Origin: Streptomyces typhae | GTDB taxonomy: Bacteria; Actinomycetota; Actinomycetes; Streptomycetales; Streptomycetaceae | DNA: 64,000 nt | Assembly (NCBI RefSeq): GCF_009755605.1 | Contig: NZ_WPNZ01000024.1 | Span: 1-64,000, forward strand | Reading direction: 5' to 3' | Shown: piece by piece, positions 16,416 to 24,513 of the stretch | Numbering within the stretch: the stretch's first letter is position 1 | Layout: each line of letters opens with the position of its first letter | The notes under the pieces: generated by a model | What the model was told of the DNA's origin: nothing | Seen by the model: the letters and a program-made list of their open reading frames with translations, nothing else | Database searches by the model: none | Translations under genes and position numbers: made by a program

Positions 16416-17282
16416 TCACCGCACCCCGGACAGCACATCGACCGCCGCCGCGTGCAGCCCCGGCGCGGACGCCAGGAAGTCCGGGCTCGACGCGTCCCAG
16501 GGCCGCCCCCAAACGTCGGTGACCACCCCGCCGGCCTCCGCGGCGAGCAGTGCCCCGGCCACCAGGCCCGAACGCACGTCGCTGTACTGCCAGAAGACGT
16601 CCATGCGGCCGGACGCCACGTACACGAGCTGGGTGGTGGCGGGGACCGAGACGCGGGTGACCAGGGCGCGCGGGAGCATCGCGACGGTCGACGCGGCGAT
16701 CCGCCCGAGCGTCGCGGCGTCCTCTCCCGGCCTGGCCTGCCCCGTCCCCACGAAGGCACCGTCCAGCGCCGTCTTCGCCGACACCCGCAGCCGCAGGCCG
16801 TCCCGGTGGGCGCCGCCGCCCCGCACGGCGGTGAACGTGTGCCCGGTCAGCGGCTCGTGCACGGCCGCGAGTACCGGCGCCCCCTCCCGTACGAGCGCGG
16901 CCGTCACCGACCAGTCGGGTATCCCGTGTACGTGGTTGATGTTGCCCTCGACGGTGTCGGTGACCCACCACTCGCCGGGCGGCAGCGCCCCGGTGTCCAG
17001 TTCGTCCTCGACCCAGCCGGCCCGCGGGCGTACCGCGGTGAGCGCCGGGCGCAGGGACTTCAGAGACACCGCGTCGTTGGCGTGGATCGCGGCCACGACC
17101 TGCGCCCGGTCGGCCGGGAGGACCGCAGGAGGGAAGCGCCGCAGTACCTGGGCGCCCGCGGCGCGCACCGCAGCGACGACGCCGCCGAGCAGCGCCTCGT
17201 CCTCGGCTAGGCGGGGGTTGGACGTGTACAGGGCACCGGGGCGGACGTGCGGGACCGCGTCGTCCCGTAAGTGTGCGGGCAT
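16416..17282 (-). CDS. Inositol monophosphatase-like protein with altered metal motif
   Basis: A 288-residue protein of the IMPase/FIG superfamily. The C-terminal half is normal (YSDVRSGLVAGALLAAEAGG, where Asp and the EAGG turn bind metal and phosphate). The hallmark DPIDGTxNF is replaced by TDTVEGNINHVHGIPDWSV: the second Asp is Glu and the Gly-Thr is Gly-Asn, with NHVHG keeping the alignment. This may be a subgroup with a different substrate or reduced catalysis. It is divergent from a LysR regulator across a 130-base gap and probably heads the operon with the monooxygenase and DedA. Confidence 0.82.
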   Translation of the reverse strand: MPAHLRDDAVPHVRPGALYTSNPRLAEDEALLGGVVAAVRAAGAQVLRRFPPAVLPADRAQVVAAIHANDAVSLKSLRPALTAVRPRAGWVEDELDTGALPPGEWWVTDTVEGNINHVHGIPDWSVTAALVREGAPVLAAVHEPLTGHTFTAVRGGGAHRDGLRLRVSAKTALDGAFVGTGQARPGEDAATLGRIAASTVAMLPRALVTRVSVPATTQLVYVASGRMDVFWQYSDVRSGLVAGALLAAEAGGVVTDVWGRPWDASSPDFLASAPGLHAAAVDVLSGVR

Positions 17283-17370
17283 GGCGAACCGGCCTTTCGC
17301 ATAAGGGGGTCGGGGTGGGGGGCGGGGTGCGTTCGCTCCGCCCGGCTTTCACGGTAGGGAGGGGAGCGGA

Positions 17371-17395
17371 ATGACGTCCAGTGCATGTTCGTCAT
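17371..17395. promoter_or_regulatory. Candidate LysR-type operator
   Basis: Inverted repeat ATGACG (17371-17376) and CGTCAT (17390-17395) with a 13-base spacer in the divergent gap between the LysR and phosphatase-like genes. LysR regulators usually bind such dyads and control both directions. Confidence 0.55.
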
Positions 17396-17411
17396 CCCTA
17401 AAGTGAGCGCC

Positions 17412-18359
17412 ATGCAACTGGACTTGAACCTCCTGACCGCGCTCGACGCCCTGCTGGAGGAGGGCAGCGTGGCCGGGGCGGCGAACCGGCTGCACCTCAC
17501 GCCGCCCGCCATGAGCCGCGCGCTCGGCCGCATCCGGCGCGTCACCCAGGACCAGATCCTGGTCCGCACGGGCAGCACCATGACCCCCACCCCGCGCGCC
17601 CTCGCCATCCGCAGGCAGGTCCACGCCCTGGTCCAGGAGGCCCACGCCGTCCTGGCTCCCGAGGGCAGGGCCGACCTGGACACCCTGGAGCGCACCTTCA
17701 CACTGCGTCTGAACGACGCCGTCGTCCACGCGATCGGCCCCGCGCTGCTCGCCGCTGTGCGCGACCGGGCGCCCGGCGTACGGCTGCGGCTGCTGGCCGA
17801 GACCGACACCGACACCCAGGACCTGCGCCACGGCCGCGTCGACCTGGAGGTCAGCGCGAGCGTGCCCGCGCACGCCGACGTACACCACGAGACCGTGGCC
17901 CACGACCCGCTGGTCGTGGCGCTCCGTCCCGCGCACCCCGCCGCCGACGGGCCGCTCACCCTGGCGGGCTACACGGCCGCGGACCACGTCACCGTCTCCC
18001 GCCGTGGCCGGCTGCGCGACCCCGTCGACGACCTGCTCCGGGCCCAGGGCTTGGACCGCCGCGTCGTCGCGACGGCGCCCACGGCCGTAGCCGCCCTCCG
18101 CATCGCCCTGCACAGCGACGTCCTCGTCGTGGTCCCCGACCTGACCACCCGCCCGGTACGCGCGGAACTCGGCCTGCGTGCACGGCCCCTGCCGTTCCCC
18201 GTACCACCGGCCCCGCTCATCCTGTCCTGGCACCGGCGCAACGCGGACGACCACGCGCACGGCTGGCTGCGCCAGCAGGTGCGGACGGCGGTACGGGCCG
18301 TCGAGGACCGGGAGGGGGGCGAGCCGCACACACCCGCCGGCCGACCGTCAGCCCCGTGA
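17412..18359 (+). CDS. LysR-family transcriptional regulator
   Basis: A 315-residue activator/repressor. The N-terminal HTH spans about residues 1-60 (LDLNLLTALDALLEEGSVAG, then ANRLHLTPPAMSRALGRIR). The C-terminal substrate-binding domain has the usual two-lobed pattern (TFTLRLNDAVVHAI, RVDLEVSASV, DPLVVALRPAHP). ATG at 17412 gives the standard LysR beginning; an upstream ATG at 17385 sits within the operator dyad and is less likely. It probably controls the divergent phosphatase-like / monooxygenase / DedA unit. The ligand is unknown. Confidence 0.93.
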   Translation: MQLDLNLLTALDALLEEGSVAGAANRLHLTPPAMSRALGRIRRVTQDQILVRTGSTMTPTPRALAIRRQVHALVQEAHAVLAPEGRADLDTLERTFTLRLNDAVVHAIGPALLAAVRDRAPGVRLRLLAETDTDTQDLRHGRVDLEVSASVPAHADVHHETVAHDPLVVALRPAHPAADGPLTLAGYTAADHVTVSRRGRLRDPVDDLLRAQGLDRRVVATAPTAVAALRIALHSDVLVVVPDLTTRPVRAELGLRARPLPFPVPPAPLILSWHRRNADDHAHGWLRQQVRTAVRAVEDREGGEPHTPAGRPSAP

Positions 18360-18429
18360 CACAGGGGTGGTCGACCGCCGGGCCCCATGCCGTCGCGGCA
18401 GCCGACCGGCGGCCCCATGACGCCGCTGC

Positions 18430-18508
18430 GGTCGGCGTCAGCCCCACGGCGCCGCAGCGGTCGGCGTCAGCCCCACGGCGCCGCAGCAGCCGGCGTCAGC
18501 CTCGTGAC
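18430..18508. repeat. 29-bp tandem repeat upstream of rodlin 2
   Basis: Copies at 18430-18458 and 18459-18487, with a third degenerate copy to 18508. The unit begins GGTCGGCGTCAGCCCCACGG. The last copy supplies the GTCAGCCTCG shared with the rodlin 1 upstream region, so the repeat grew from the rodlin control region or its edge. Confidence 0.85.
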
Positions 18509-18509
18509 A

Positions 18510-18533
18510 CCGACACTCCGCCAACGGGCGAAT
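18510..18533 (+). promoter_or_regulatory. Conserved block upstream of rodlin 2
   Basis: Near-identical (one difference) to 10740-10763 before rodlin 1, 76 bases from the ATG. Confidence 0.6.
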
Positions 18534-18608
18534 CGGGCCGACCCGGGGCGCGGGCGGATGTACTGGTCCCTTCTGCCCCCGTACGTTCCGCATCTGCACT
18601 GGAGAGAC

Positions 18609-19013
18609 ATGCGCACCCGTAACCTCCCCCTCGCCCTGAGCCTCGCCGCCCTCGCTCTCGTCGGCGGCGCCGGGAGCGCGACCGCCGTCGGCGACGACTC
18701 GGGCACCACCAGCTCCAGCGGCAACGGTGCGGAGCAGTCGTTCGGCAACAGCGGCACCCAGGGCGACAAGAGCCCCCAGCTCTCCCTCATCGAGGGCTCG
18801 TTGAACAAGCCCTGCCTCGGCATCCCCGTCGACGCCAACGTCGGCTCCCTGCTCCTCCTGATCAACGTCGCCGTTCAGGACATCCCGGTCCTCTCGGCGG
18901 AGCAGAAGCAGATCTGCACCGAGAACTCCACGCAGGCCAAGGGCGACGAGCCGCTGTCGCACCTCCTCAACGACATCTCGGCGCTCTCCGGCAACGGCGT
19001 GCGCAACGGCTGA
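18609..19013 (+). CDS. Rodlin family protein (copy 2)
   Basis: 134 residues, paralogue of the gene at 10836. Signal peptide residues 1-26 (MRTRNLPLALSLAALALVGG onward); the mature chain begins VGDDSGTTSSSGNGAEQSFG and keeps SPQLSLIEGSLNKPCLGIPV and the CTENSTQAK segment with both conserved cysteines. It acts outside the cell in the rodlet layer of aerial structures. ATG follows GGAGAG. Differences from copy 1 concentrate in the signal peptide, the middle hydrophobic stretch (LLLLINVAVQ versus VGLVNVAVQ) and the C-terminal tail. Same orientation as copy 1, unlike the adjacent divergent pair known in S. coelicolor. Confidence 0.9.
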   Translation: MRTRNLPLALSLAALALVGGAGSATAVGDDSGTTSSSGNGAEQSFGNSGTQGDKSPQLSLIEGSLNKPCLGIPVDANVGSLLLLINVAVQDIPVLSAEQKQICTENSTQAKGDEPLSHLLNDISALSGNGVRNG

Positions 19014-19059
19014 GTCCGGAGCACCGTCGGCTGGGCCCTGTCCAGCGGCAGTCCGCCCT

Positions 19060-19090
19060 CGCTCGCCCGCCGCGCCGCTGCGGGCGAGCG
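19060..19090 (+). terminator. Terminator hairpin after rodlin 2
   Basis: 11-bp perfect stem CGCTCGCCCGC (19060-19070) with GCGGGCGAGCG (19080-19090), 9-base loop, 47 bases after the rodlin stop. Confidence 0.75.
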
Positions 19091-19093
19091 CCG

Positions 19094-19147
19094 CCGCAGC
19101 GGTCGGCCCGCCTCCGCAGCGGTCGGCCCGCCTCCGCAGCGGTCACC
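19094..19147. repeat. 20-bp tandem repeat, rodlin-catalase gap
   Basis: CCGCAGCGGTCGGCCCGCCT at 19094-19113 and 19114-19133, with a partial third copy. The rest of the 333-base gap to the catalase holds no gene that I can support; the catalase promoter is presumably in 19150-19340. Confidence 0.85.
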
Positions 19148-19346
19148 CCAGTGGCCGGAGGTCTGTGACAAAAGGGTCGGAGGGCACCCGCCGGACGTGC
19201 GCACTTCACCCGACACACCGCGTATGACCGCCGTGCGGCGGCTCCCGGGGTGAGTACTGGGGGGTGCTGAGACCCCCGACAAGCCCGCGCGTCCGCCGCC
19301 ACGCACAAGGCCGGACACGCGGCCACCCGCCAAGGAGCCGACGGTC

Positions 19347-21005
19347 ATGACTGACGTATCCAGCATGGGTTCACCCGCGGACGACTCCCTGCCGGTCCTC
19401 ACCGACCGGCAGGGCCACCCCATCCACGACAACCAGAACCAGCGGACGGTCGGTGCGCGAGGGCCCGCCACCCTGGAGAACTACCACTTCCTGGAGAAGA
19501 TCAGCCACTTCGACCGGGAACGTATCCCCGAGCGCATCGTGCACGCCCGCGGCGTCACCGCTTTCGGTTACTTCGAGGCGTACGGGGCCTGGGGCGACGA
19601 GCCCATCGACCGGTACACGCGCGCCAAACTGTTCCAGGAGCGCGGCAAACGCACCGACGTCGCCCTGCGCTTCTCCACGGTCATCGGAGGCCGTGACTCC
19701 TCCGAGGCCGCCCGCGACCCGCGCGGCTTCGCCGTGAAGTTCTACACGGAGGACGGCAACTGGGACCTCGTCGGCAACAACCTCGGTGTCTTCTTCATCC
19801 GGGACGCCATGAAGTTCCCCGACGTCATCCACTCTCTCAAGCCGGACCCCGTCTCGCACGAGCAGAAGCCGGCCCGCATCTTCGACTTCATGTCGCAGAC
19901 CCCGGAGAGCATGCACATGCTCGTCAACCTCTTCAGCCCCCGGGGCATCCCCGCGGACTACCGGCACATGCAGGGCTTCGGCGTGAACACCTACAAGTGG
20001 GTCAACGCCGAGGGCACCACCGTCCTCGTCAAGTACCACTGGATGCCCGAACAGGGCGTGCGCAGCATGACCGAGCAGGACGCGGCGAACGTACAGGCCG
20101 GCGAACTCGGCCATGCCACCAAGGACCTGTACGAGGCCATCCGCCGCGGCGACTTCCCGCAGTGGGAGCTGCGTGTGCAGATGATGGAGGACGGCGAGCA
20201 CCCGGAGCTCGACTTCGACCCGCTGGACGACACCAAGACCTGGCCGGAGCAGGACTTCCCGCCCAGGCCGGTGGGCCGCCTGGTCCTCGACCGCACCGTC
20301 GACAACTACTTCGCCGAGAACGAGCAGATCGCCTTCGGCACCGGCGTCCTGGTGGACGGGCTCGACTTCTCCGACGACAAGATGCTGGTCGGCAGGACCT
20401 TCTCCTACAGCGACACCCAGCGCTACCGCGTCGGCCCGAACTATCTCCAACTGCCGGTCAACCAGGCCAAGAGCGCGGAGGTGCGCACCAATCAGCGCGA
20501 CGGCTTCATGGCCTTCGACAACCGCGCGGCCAACGAGAACCCGGAAGTCAACTACGAGCCGTCCATCACCGGCGGCCTCCGCGAGGACCGGTACCCTCCG
20601 CACGACGAGCAGGGCCCGCAGCTCCAGGGGCGGCTGACGCGCAAGCGGATCCCGCGCACCAACGACTACGCGCAGGCCGGTCAGCGCTATCTGCTGATGG
20701 AGGACTGGGAACGCGACGACCTGGTGCACAACTTCGTGGACCTGATCTCCCAGTGCGAACGCCCGGTCCAGGAGCGCATGGTGTGGCACTTCCTGCTGGT
20801 CGAGAACGACCTCGGCCTGCGGGTCGGCGAGGGCCTCGGCATCGCTGCGGCCGACGTCGCGCACCTGGAGCCGCTGGCGGACCAGACCCTGACGGAGGAG
20901 GACCGCACACGCCTGGGGCGCCTCGGCGACAACCCGCCCCGCGACGTGTCGGGCCTGATCATGACGCACTGCGTGCCCAACGAGCGCCATGTGGTGACCC
21001 GCTGA
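19347..21005 (+). CDS. Monofunctional heme catalase
   Basis: A 552-residue cytoplasmic catalase that dismutates hydrogen peroxide. The distal His lies in IVHARGVTAFGYFEAYG, the Asn in the VGNNLGVFFIRDAMKFPD stretch, and the proximal heme Tyr in RTFSYSDTQRYRVGPNYLQL. The size fits clade 3/small-subunit catalases with a modest C-terminal extension. Start ATG follows AAGGAG. No Fur- or OxyR-type gene is adjacent, so control is not evident here. A hairpin terminator lies 34 bases after the stop. Confidence 0.96.
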   Translation: MTDVSSMGSPADDSLPVLTDRQGHPIHDNQNQRTVGARGPATLENYHFLEKISHFDRERIPERIVHARGVTAFGYFEAYGAWGDEPIDRYTRAKLFQERGKRTDVALRFSTVIGGRDSSEAARDPRGFAVKFYTEDGNWDLVGNNLGVFFIRDAMKFPDVIHSLKPDPVSHEQKPARIFDFMSQTPESMHMLVNLFSPRGIPADYRHMQGFGVNTYKWVNAEGTTVLVKYHWMPEQGVRSMTEQDAANVQAGELGHATKDLYEAIRRGDFPQWELRVQMMEDGEHPELDFDPLDDTKTWPEQDFPPRPVGRLVLDRTVDNYFAENEQIAFGTGVLVDGLDFSDDKMLVGRTFSYSDTQRYRVGPNYLQLPVNQAKSAEVRTNQRDGFMAFDNRAANENPEVNYEPSITGGLREDRYPPHDEQGPQLQGRLTRKRIPRTNDYAQAGQRYLLMEDWERDDLVHNFVDLISQCERPVQERMVWHFLLVENDLGLRVGEGLGIAAADVAHLEPLADQTLTEEDRTRLGRLGDNPPRDVSGLIMTHCVPNERHVVTR

Positions 21006-21038
21006 CCTCTGACCGCTGACCGCTGAGCCAGAGAACAG

Positions 21039-21075
21039 CCGGTGCCCAGGAGCCACTCCCGCCCCTGGGCACCGG
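21039..21075 (+). terminator. Catalase terminator
   Basis: 12-bp perfect stem CCGGTGCCCAGG (21039-21050) with CCTGGGCACCGG (21064-21075), 13-base loop. Confidence 0.85.
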
Positions 21076-21205
21076 TACGAGGTCACCCGAACGGCGGAAA
21101 GACGACAGGGAGAAGCCCCGTACGGAAAGGTGTCGCCCGAAACCGGGTAGCCCTGAGGAATTGGGTAGCTGTGAGGAATACGGTCTCGCGGCATTCGGAG
21201 TGCGC

Positions 21206-21643
21206 ATGACGAGGTATACGTTCACGCGGGACGCGGGCCATCGGCTCGACGCGTGCCTGTCGGGCGAGCCGGACAGGGCGGCGGCCCAGCTCAAGGAGCG
21301 GCTGGAGGAGTTGGAACTGACGCACGACCACTTCCAGGTGAGCGTCGAGGAGTCCCGGGTCGTCGTCGCCGGGGACTCCGCCGTGCAGGAGCAGAAGGAG
21401 AAGATCCTGCTCGCGCTGGGCAACGTCGCAGGTGTCACGGAAGTCGAGGACCGGGTCACGGCCGGGCAGGAAGGGATCTTCCCCCGCTTCTTCACCGTCC
21501 GGGAAGGCGAGACGCTGCGCGACATGGCGGTGCGGGCCTACAACGACCCCGAGGCCGTCAACCGCCTTTTGATCGCCAACCGGCCCGCCGTGACGGCAGC
21601 GGAGGAGATCACCCCCGGTCTCGTCCTGCGCGCACCGGCCTAG
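21206..21643 (+). CDS. BON-LysM domain protein
   Basis: 145 residues. The first part has a BON-like fold (LELTHDHFQVSVEESRVVV, then ILLALGNVAGVTEVED), and residues about 98-145 form a LysM domain (RFFTVREGETLRDMAVRAYN, then NRLLIANRP and ITPGLVLRAP). Proteins of this type (YgaU/Kbp-like) bind peptidoglycan or potassium. No signal peptide is seen, so it may be cytoplasmic. ATG at 21206 follows GGAG; an in-frame GTG six bases earlier is possible. It is followed by a strong hairpin and then a lysozyme-like gene. Confidence 0.85.
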   Translation: MTRYTFTRDAGHRLDACLSGEPDRAAAQLKERLEELELTHDHFQVSVEESRVVVAGDSAVQEQKEKILLALGNVAGVTEVEDRVTAGQEGIFPRFFTVREGETLRDMAVRAYNDPEAVNRLLIANRPAVTAAEEITPGLVLRAPA

Positions 21644-21693
21644 GCCTGTCGTCGAACTCCCTTCGTCGCCCGGAGGGAGTCCGACGACGGGCC
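21643..21693 (+). terminator. Hairpin terminator, GGCCTGTCGTC type
   Basis: Long interrupted stem: GGCCTGTCGTCG (21643-21654) with CGACGACGGGCC (21682-21693), one G-U pair, plus an inner ACTCCCT/AGGGAGT stem. It is related to the element at 22213. Confidence 0.85.
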
Positions 21694-21753
21694 CTGGCAC
21701 GGCTGGGACCGAGTCGCCGTGCGCCGCGAAGCCGTACAGCGAGGAGGCTGGAG

Positions 21754-22212
21754 ATGAAGGAGAGCCACGCGACGGACCGGGTGCCCGTCCCGGCGCTCGG
21801 CGCCGACGCGGGATGCCCCGTGCCCGCCGAGCACGACCCCGAGGTGACCAGGGCCGTCCACCAGGCCTGTGCCGACCACGGTGTGAGCAGCAAGGTCCGG
21901 CTGGCCGCCTTCGAGGCCGGCTGGGTGGAGTCGCACATGAACAACCTCCCCTGCGGGGACAAGGACTCGGTCGGCGTCTTCCAACAGCGCCCCAGCCAGG
22001 GCTGGGGCACGGCCGAGCAGTGCGGGGACGTACCGCACGCCACCGCGTCCTTCCTCCGGCGCGCCGTCGAGGAGGACCGGCGCGACCCCGGCAGGACGGC
22101 AGGCGAGATCGCCCAGGCCGTACAGCGCTCCGCCTTCCCCGAGCGCTACGACCAGGCGGAGACCAAGGCGCGGTCGCTGATCGAGGAGGCGGGGGAGGCG
22201 ACGGACTCCTAG
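21754..22212 (+). CDS. Lysozyme/transglycosylase-like protein
   Basis: 152 residues. Recognisable segment: LAAFEAGWVESHMNNLPCGD, then DSVGVFQQRPSQGWGT, and a C-terminal helix region SAFPERYDQAETKARSLI. This resembles the lysozyme-fold domain found in actinobacterial and phage cell-wall enzymes, with the Glu of GWVES as the likely catalytic acid and two cysteines (PCGD and QCGD) placed to form a disulfide. No signal peptide is visible, which is odd for an exported hydrolase. ATG at 21754 follows GGAGG and GGAG. Co-orientation with the LysM gene suggests a shared wall role; enzymatic activity is inference. Confidence 0.7.
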   Translation: MKESHATDRVPVPALGADAGCPVPAEHDPEVTRAVHQACADHGVSSKVRLAAFEAGWVESHMNNLPCGDKDSVGVFQQRPSQGWGTAEQCGDVPHATASFLRRAVEEDRRDPGRTAGEIAQAVQRSAFPERYDQAETKARSLIEEAGEATDS

Positions 22213-22254
22213 GGCCTGTCGTCACGTGGCAGGAGGGAGTTTGACGACAGGACC
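22213..22254 (+). terminator. Hairpin terminator, GGCCTGTCGTC type
   Basis: CCTGTCGTCA (22215-22224) pairs with TGACGACAGG (22242-22251), directly after the lysozyme-like stop. The inner AGGAGGGAGT matches the element at 21643. Confidence 0.82.
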
Positions 22255-22386
22255 TGGGCCCGTTCCGCAGCAGTTGTCCCTAACCGACCTGGTCCTGCGG
22301 CATCCCCGCTCCTAACGTCTCCAGGGCGGCGCGGACTGTCGCGCCGAAAGCCCATGACAGGCAACGGCAGGGACAGGGGAGCACCC

Positions 22387-22941
22387 ATGACGGAGGACGT
22401 GAAGGCGCAGAAGTTCAGCACCCTCTTCCGCTGGTTCGACCAGAACGGGGACGGCAGGCTCACGCACGACGACCTGCGGCAGATGACCGAACTGTTCGAG
22501 GGGCTGGCGCGCGAGGACGACAAGGAGAACGCCGCGGCGATGCGGAACGCCTTCGAGACATGGTGGCGTCTGCTGCTCACGCACGGCGACTCCGACGGCG
22601 ACGGGCAGATCTCCCGGCAGGAGTTCATCGCCGTCATGAAGGCCGATGTCACGGACCCCGGGCACTTCGAGGAGGCCGTGCTGGCGATCGTCGACGCGCT
22701 GATGCGGGCGTTGGACACCAACGAGGACGGTGTCCTGAGCCAGTCCGAGTACGTCCGCATGTACGACGCCCTGGGCGTTCCCCCGGTGCACTCCGCTGCG
22801 GCGTTCCGGCGGCTCGACCGGGACGGGGACGGCTCGCTCAGCCACGCCGAGTTCAGGACCGCCATCAGTGAGTTCTATCTGAGCGACGACCCGGAGGCCG
22901 CGGGGAACTGGCTCCTCGGCCCGCTCGACCGGGCCGACTAG
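22387..22941 (+). CDS. Four-EF-hand calcium-binding protein
   Basis: 184 residues with four complete 12-residue loops: 18-29 (DQNGDGRLTHDD), 68-79 (DSDGDGQISRQE), 110-121 (DTNEDGVLSQSE) and 144-155 (DRDGDGSLSHAE). All have oxygen ligands at positions 1, 3, 5 and 12 (the first ends in Asp rather than Glu). The pattern and size match calerythrin-type bacterial calcium sensors or buffers. No signal peptide, so cytosolic. ATG follows GGGGAG. It stands apart from neighbours, with no terminator seen after it. Which process it serves is unknown. Confidence 0.93.
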   Translation: MTEDVKAQKFSTLFRWFDQNGDGRLTHDDLRQMTELFEGLAREDDKENAAAMRNAFETWWRLLLTHGDSDGDGQISRQEFIAVMKADVTDPGHFEEAVLAIVDALMRALDTNEDGVLSQSEYVRMYDALGVPPVHSAAAFRRLDRDGDGSLSHAEFRTAISEFYLSDDPEAAGNWLLGPLDRAD

Positions 22942-22970
22942 AGCAACCAGCGCCCTTCGGCGCACGCGCC

Positions 22971-23084
22971 CGCGTCAAGCCCGCGCTGCGGGAGTGGGCC
23001 GAGGCACGCATGCCGGAGATCGACCGGGCCAACCAGGCGTACGGCCAGGAGGAATCACACCCCGGGCGGGGTGCCGTGCGGTGA
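22971..23084 (+). pseudogene. Possible 3' fragment of a lost gene, followed by GTGCYGTGAG repeats
   Basis: A short frame reads VKPALREWAEARMPEIDRAN then QAYGQEE and stops at 23084. Amino-acid composition and GC-rich third positions look like coding sequence, but no start or ribosome binding site exists and the frame overlaps the EF-hand stop. I do not recognise the family. From 23071 to about 23130 the DNA is a degenerate repeat of GTGCCGTGCTGTGAG. Confidence 0.3.
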
Positions 23085-23236
23085 GGTGCCGTGCTGTGAG
23101 GTGCTGTGAGGTGCCGTGCTGTGAGGTGCGCGCGCCGTCATGTGCGTAAATCATTTGCTCCGGACACGGGTCGCCGCTGCACTGGACCGAGCGCCACGAG
23201 GAGTGGCGCCGCCATACCGAGGAGGCAGCGGCGACC

Positions 23237-24478
23237 ATGGAGATTCGTACCACGACCGACGAGGACTTCGACGTCTTCGTCGACACGGTGCACACCGCGT
23301 TCGGGCTCTTCCCGGGGACCCCGGTCGAGGGCGGCGGGCTGTGGTGGTCGGCGCTCGAGGCGGACCGCTGCCTGCTCGCCCGGACGCAGGCCGGTCGGCC
23401 GGTCGGCACCGCGGCCTCGTACGCCTTCGAACTGACCCTGCCGGGCGCGGTCCTCGCCCCGGCCGCCGGGGTGACCGCCGTCGGCGTCCTGCCCTCGCAC
23501 CGGCGCCAGGGCGTGCTCAGCGCGCTGATGCGGCATCAGCTCCACGACCTGCGGGGCCGCGGGGAGTTCCTCTCCGTGCTGCTGGCCTCCGAGGCCGGGA
23601 TCTACGGCAGGTTCGGCTACGGACCCGCCACCTACACCTCGCGGCTGACCGTGCAGCGCCACAAGGCCGCTCCCGCCGTCCCCCGGGCGCACGGAGCGGT
23701 CGCCGACCCGGCGGACGGTTCGGGGACCGGCACGGTCGAGGTGCTGCCCCGCGCCGAGTGCGGGGACATCATCGAGGAGGTCTACGACCGGTACCGCCGG
23801 GCCCAGCCCGGCGCGCTCTCGCGGCCGCGCCGCTGGTGGGCGCTGCGTGCGGGGAGGCCGCCGATCTCGCCGGAGCCGCGGTACGTCGCCGTGCACCGGG
23901 ACGAGGACGGCGTCCCGGACGGATACGCCAGCTACGCGGTCGGGGAGTTCGCGCCCTCCAGGACGCTGACGGTCGACGAGACCATCGCGGTCGACGACGC
24001 CGTCTTCACGGCCCTCGCCCGGTTCGTTCTCGGCCACGACCTGATCGCGCAGGTCGTGTTCCAGCACGTCCCGCTCGGGCACCCGCTGCGCTGGCAGCTC
24101 GCGGACTTCCGCGCCGGCGAGGTGAGCGGCGACACCGACGGGCTCTGGGTGCGCCTCCTCGACGTACCGCGTGCCCTGACCGCGCGCGGCTGGTTCACGG
24201 ACGGCGAGCTCGTGCTCGACGTGCGGGACCCGTTCCTCGGCGAGCACGGCCGCTACGCGCTGACGGTACGGGACCACAAGGCCGAGTGCGTACCGACGGA
24301 TCGCGCGCCCGACCTGTCCCTGGACGTGCGCGACCTGGGCGCGATCTACCTCGGCGGCACGGTCCCGAGCACGCTCGTGCGGGCCGGACACATCCATGCC
24401 CACCGCCCCGGTGCGGCCGCCGTCGCCGACGCCCTCTTCGGCGCCGAGCGCTGCCCGCTCTGCGTGCACTGGTTCTGA
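23237..24478 (+). CDS. eis: Eis-like N-acetyltransferase
   Basis: 413 residues with the three-part Eis architecture: N-terminal GNAT domain (VTAVGVLPSHRRQGVLSALM as the acetyl-CoA loop), a second degenerate GNAT domain, and a C-terminal SCP2-like domain. The acid Tyr lies in SEAGIYGRFGYGPATY, and the chain ends in HWF, whose free C-terminal carboxylate is the base in studied Eis enzymes. Eis acetylates aminoglycosides at several positions and some protein lysines; the native substrate in this genus is not known. ATG after GAGGAGG. Convergent with the next gene across 25 bases. Confidence 0.93.
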   Translation: MEIRTTTDEDFDVFVDTVHTAFGLFPGTPVEGGGLWWSALEADRCLLARTQAGRPVGTAASYAFELTLPGAVLAPAAGVTAVGVLPSHRRQGVLSALMRHQLHDLRGRGEFLSVLLASEAGIYGRFGYGPATYTSRLTVQRHKAAPAVPRAHGAVADPADGSGTGTVEVLPRAECGDIIEEVYDRYRRAQPGALSRPRRWWALRAGRPPISPEPRYVAVHRDEDGVPDGYASYAVGEFAPSRTLTVDETIAVDDAVFTALARFVLGHDLIAQVVFQHVPLGHPLRWQLADFRAGEVSGDTDGLWVRLLDVPRALTARGWFTDGELVLDVRDPFLGEHGRYALTVRDHKAECVPTDRAPDLSLDVRDLGAIYLGGTVPSTLVRAGHIHAHRPGAAAVADALFGAERCPLCVHWF

Positions 24479-24513
24479 CCCCGGCGGACCGGGACGAGGC
24501 CCGTCAGCCGGGG
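24479..24513. terminator. Possible shared terminator of convergent genes
   Basis: CCCCGGC (24479-24485) and GCCGGGG (24507-24513) can pair across the 25-base gap between the Eis gene and the convergent hydrolase. The stem is only 7 bp. Confidence 0.4.

Noticed and set aside
22971..23130. GTGCCGTGCTGTGAG repeats considered as a small CRISPR-like array.
   Set aside because: Units are short, irregular and directly adjacent without spacers; no cas genes in the window.
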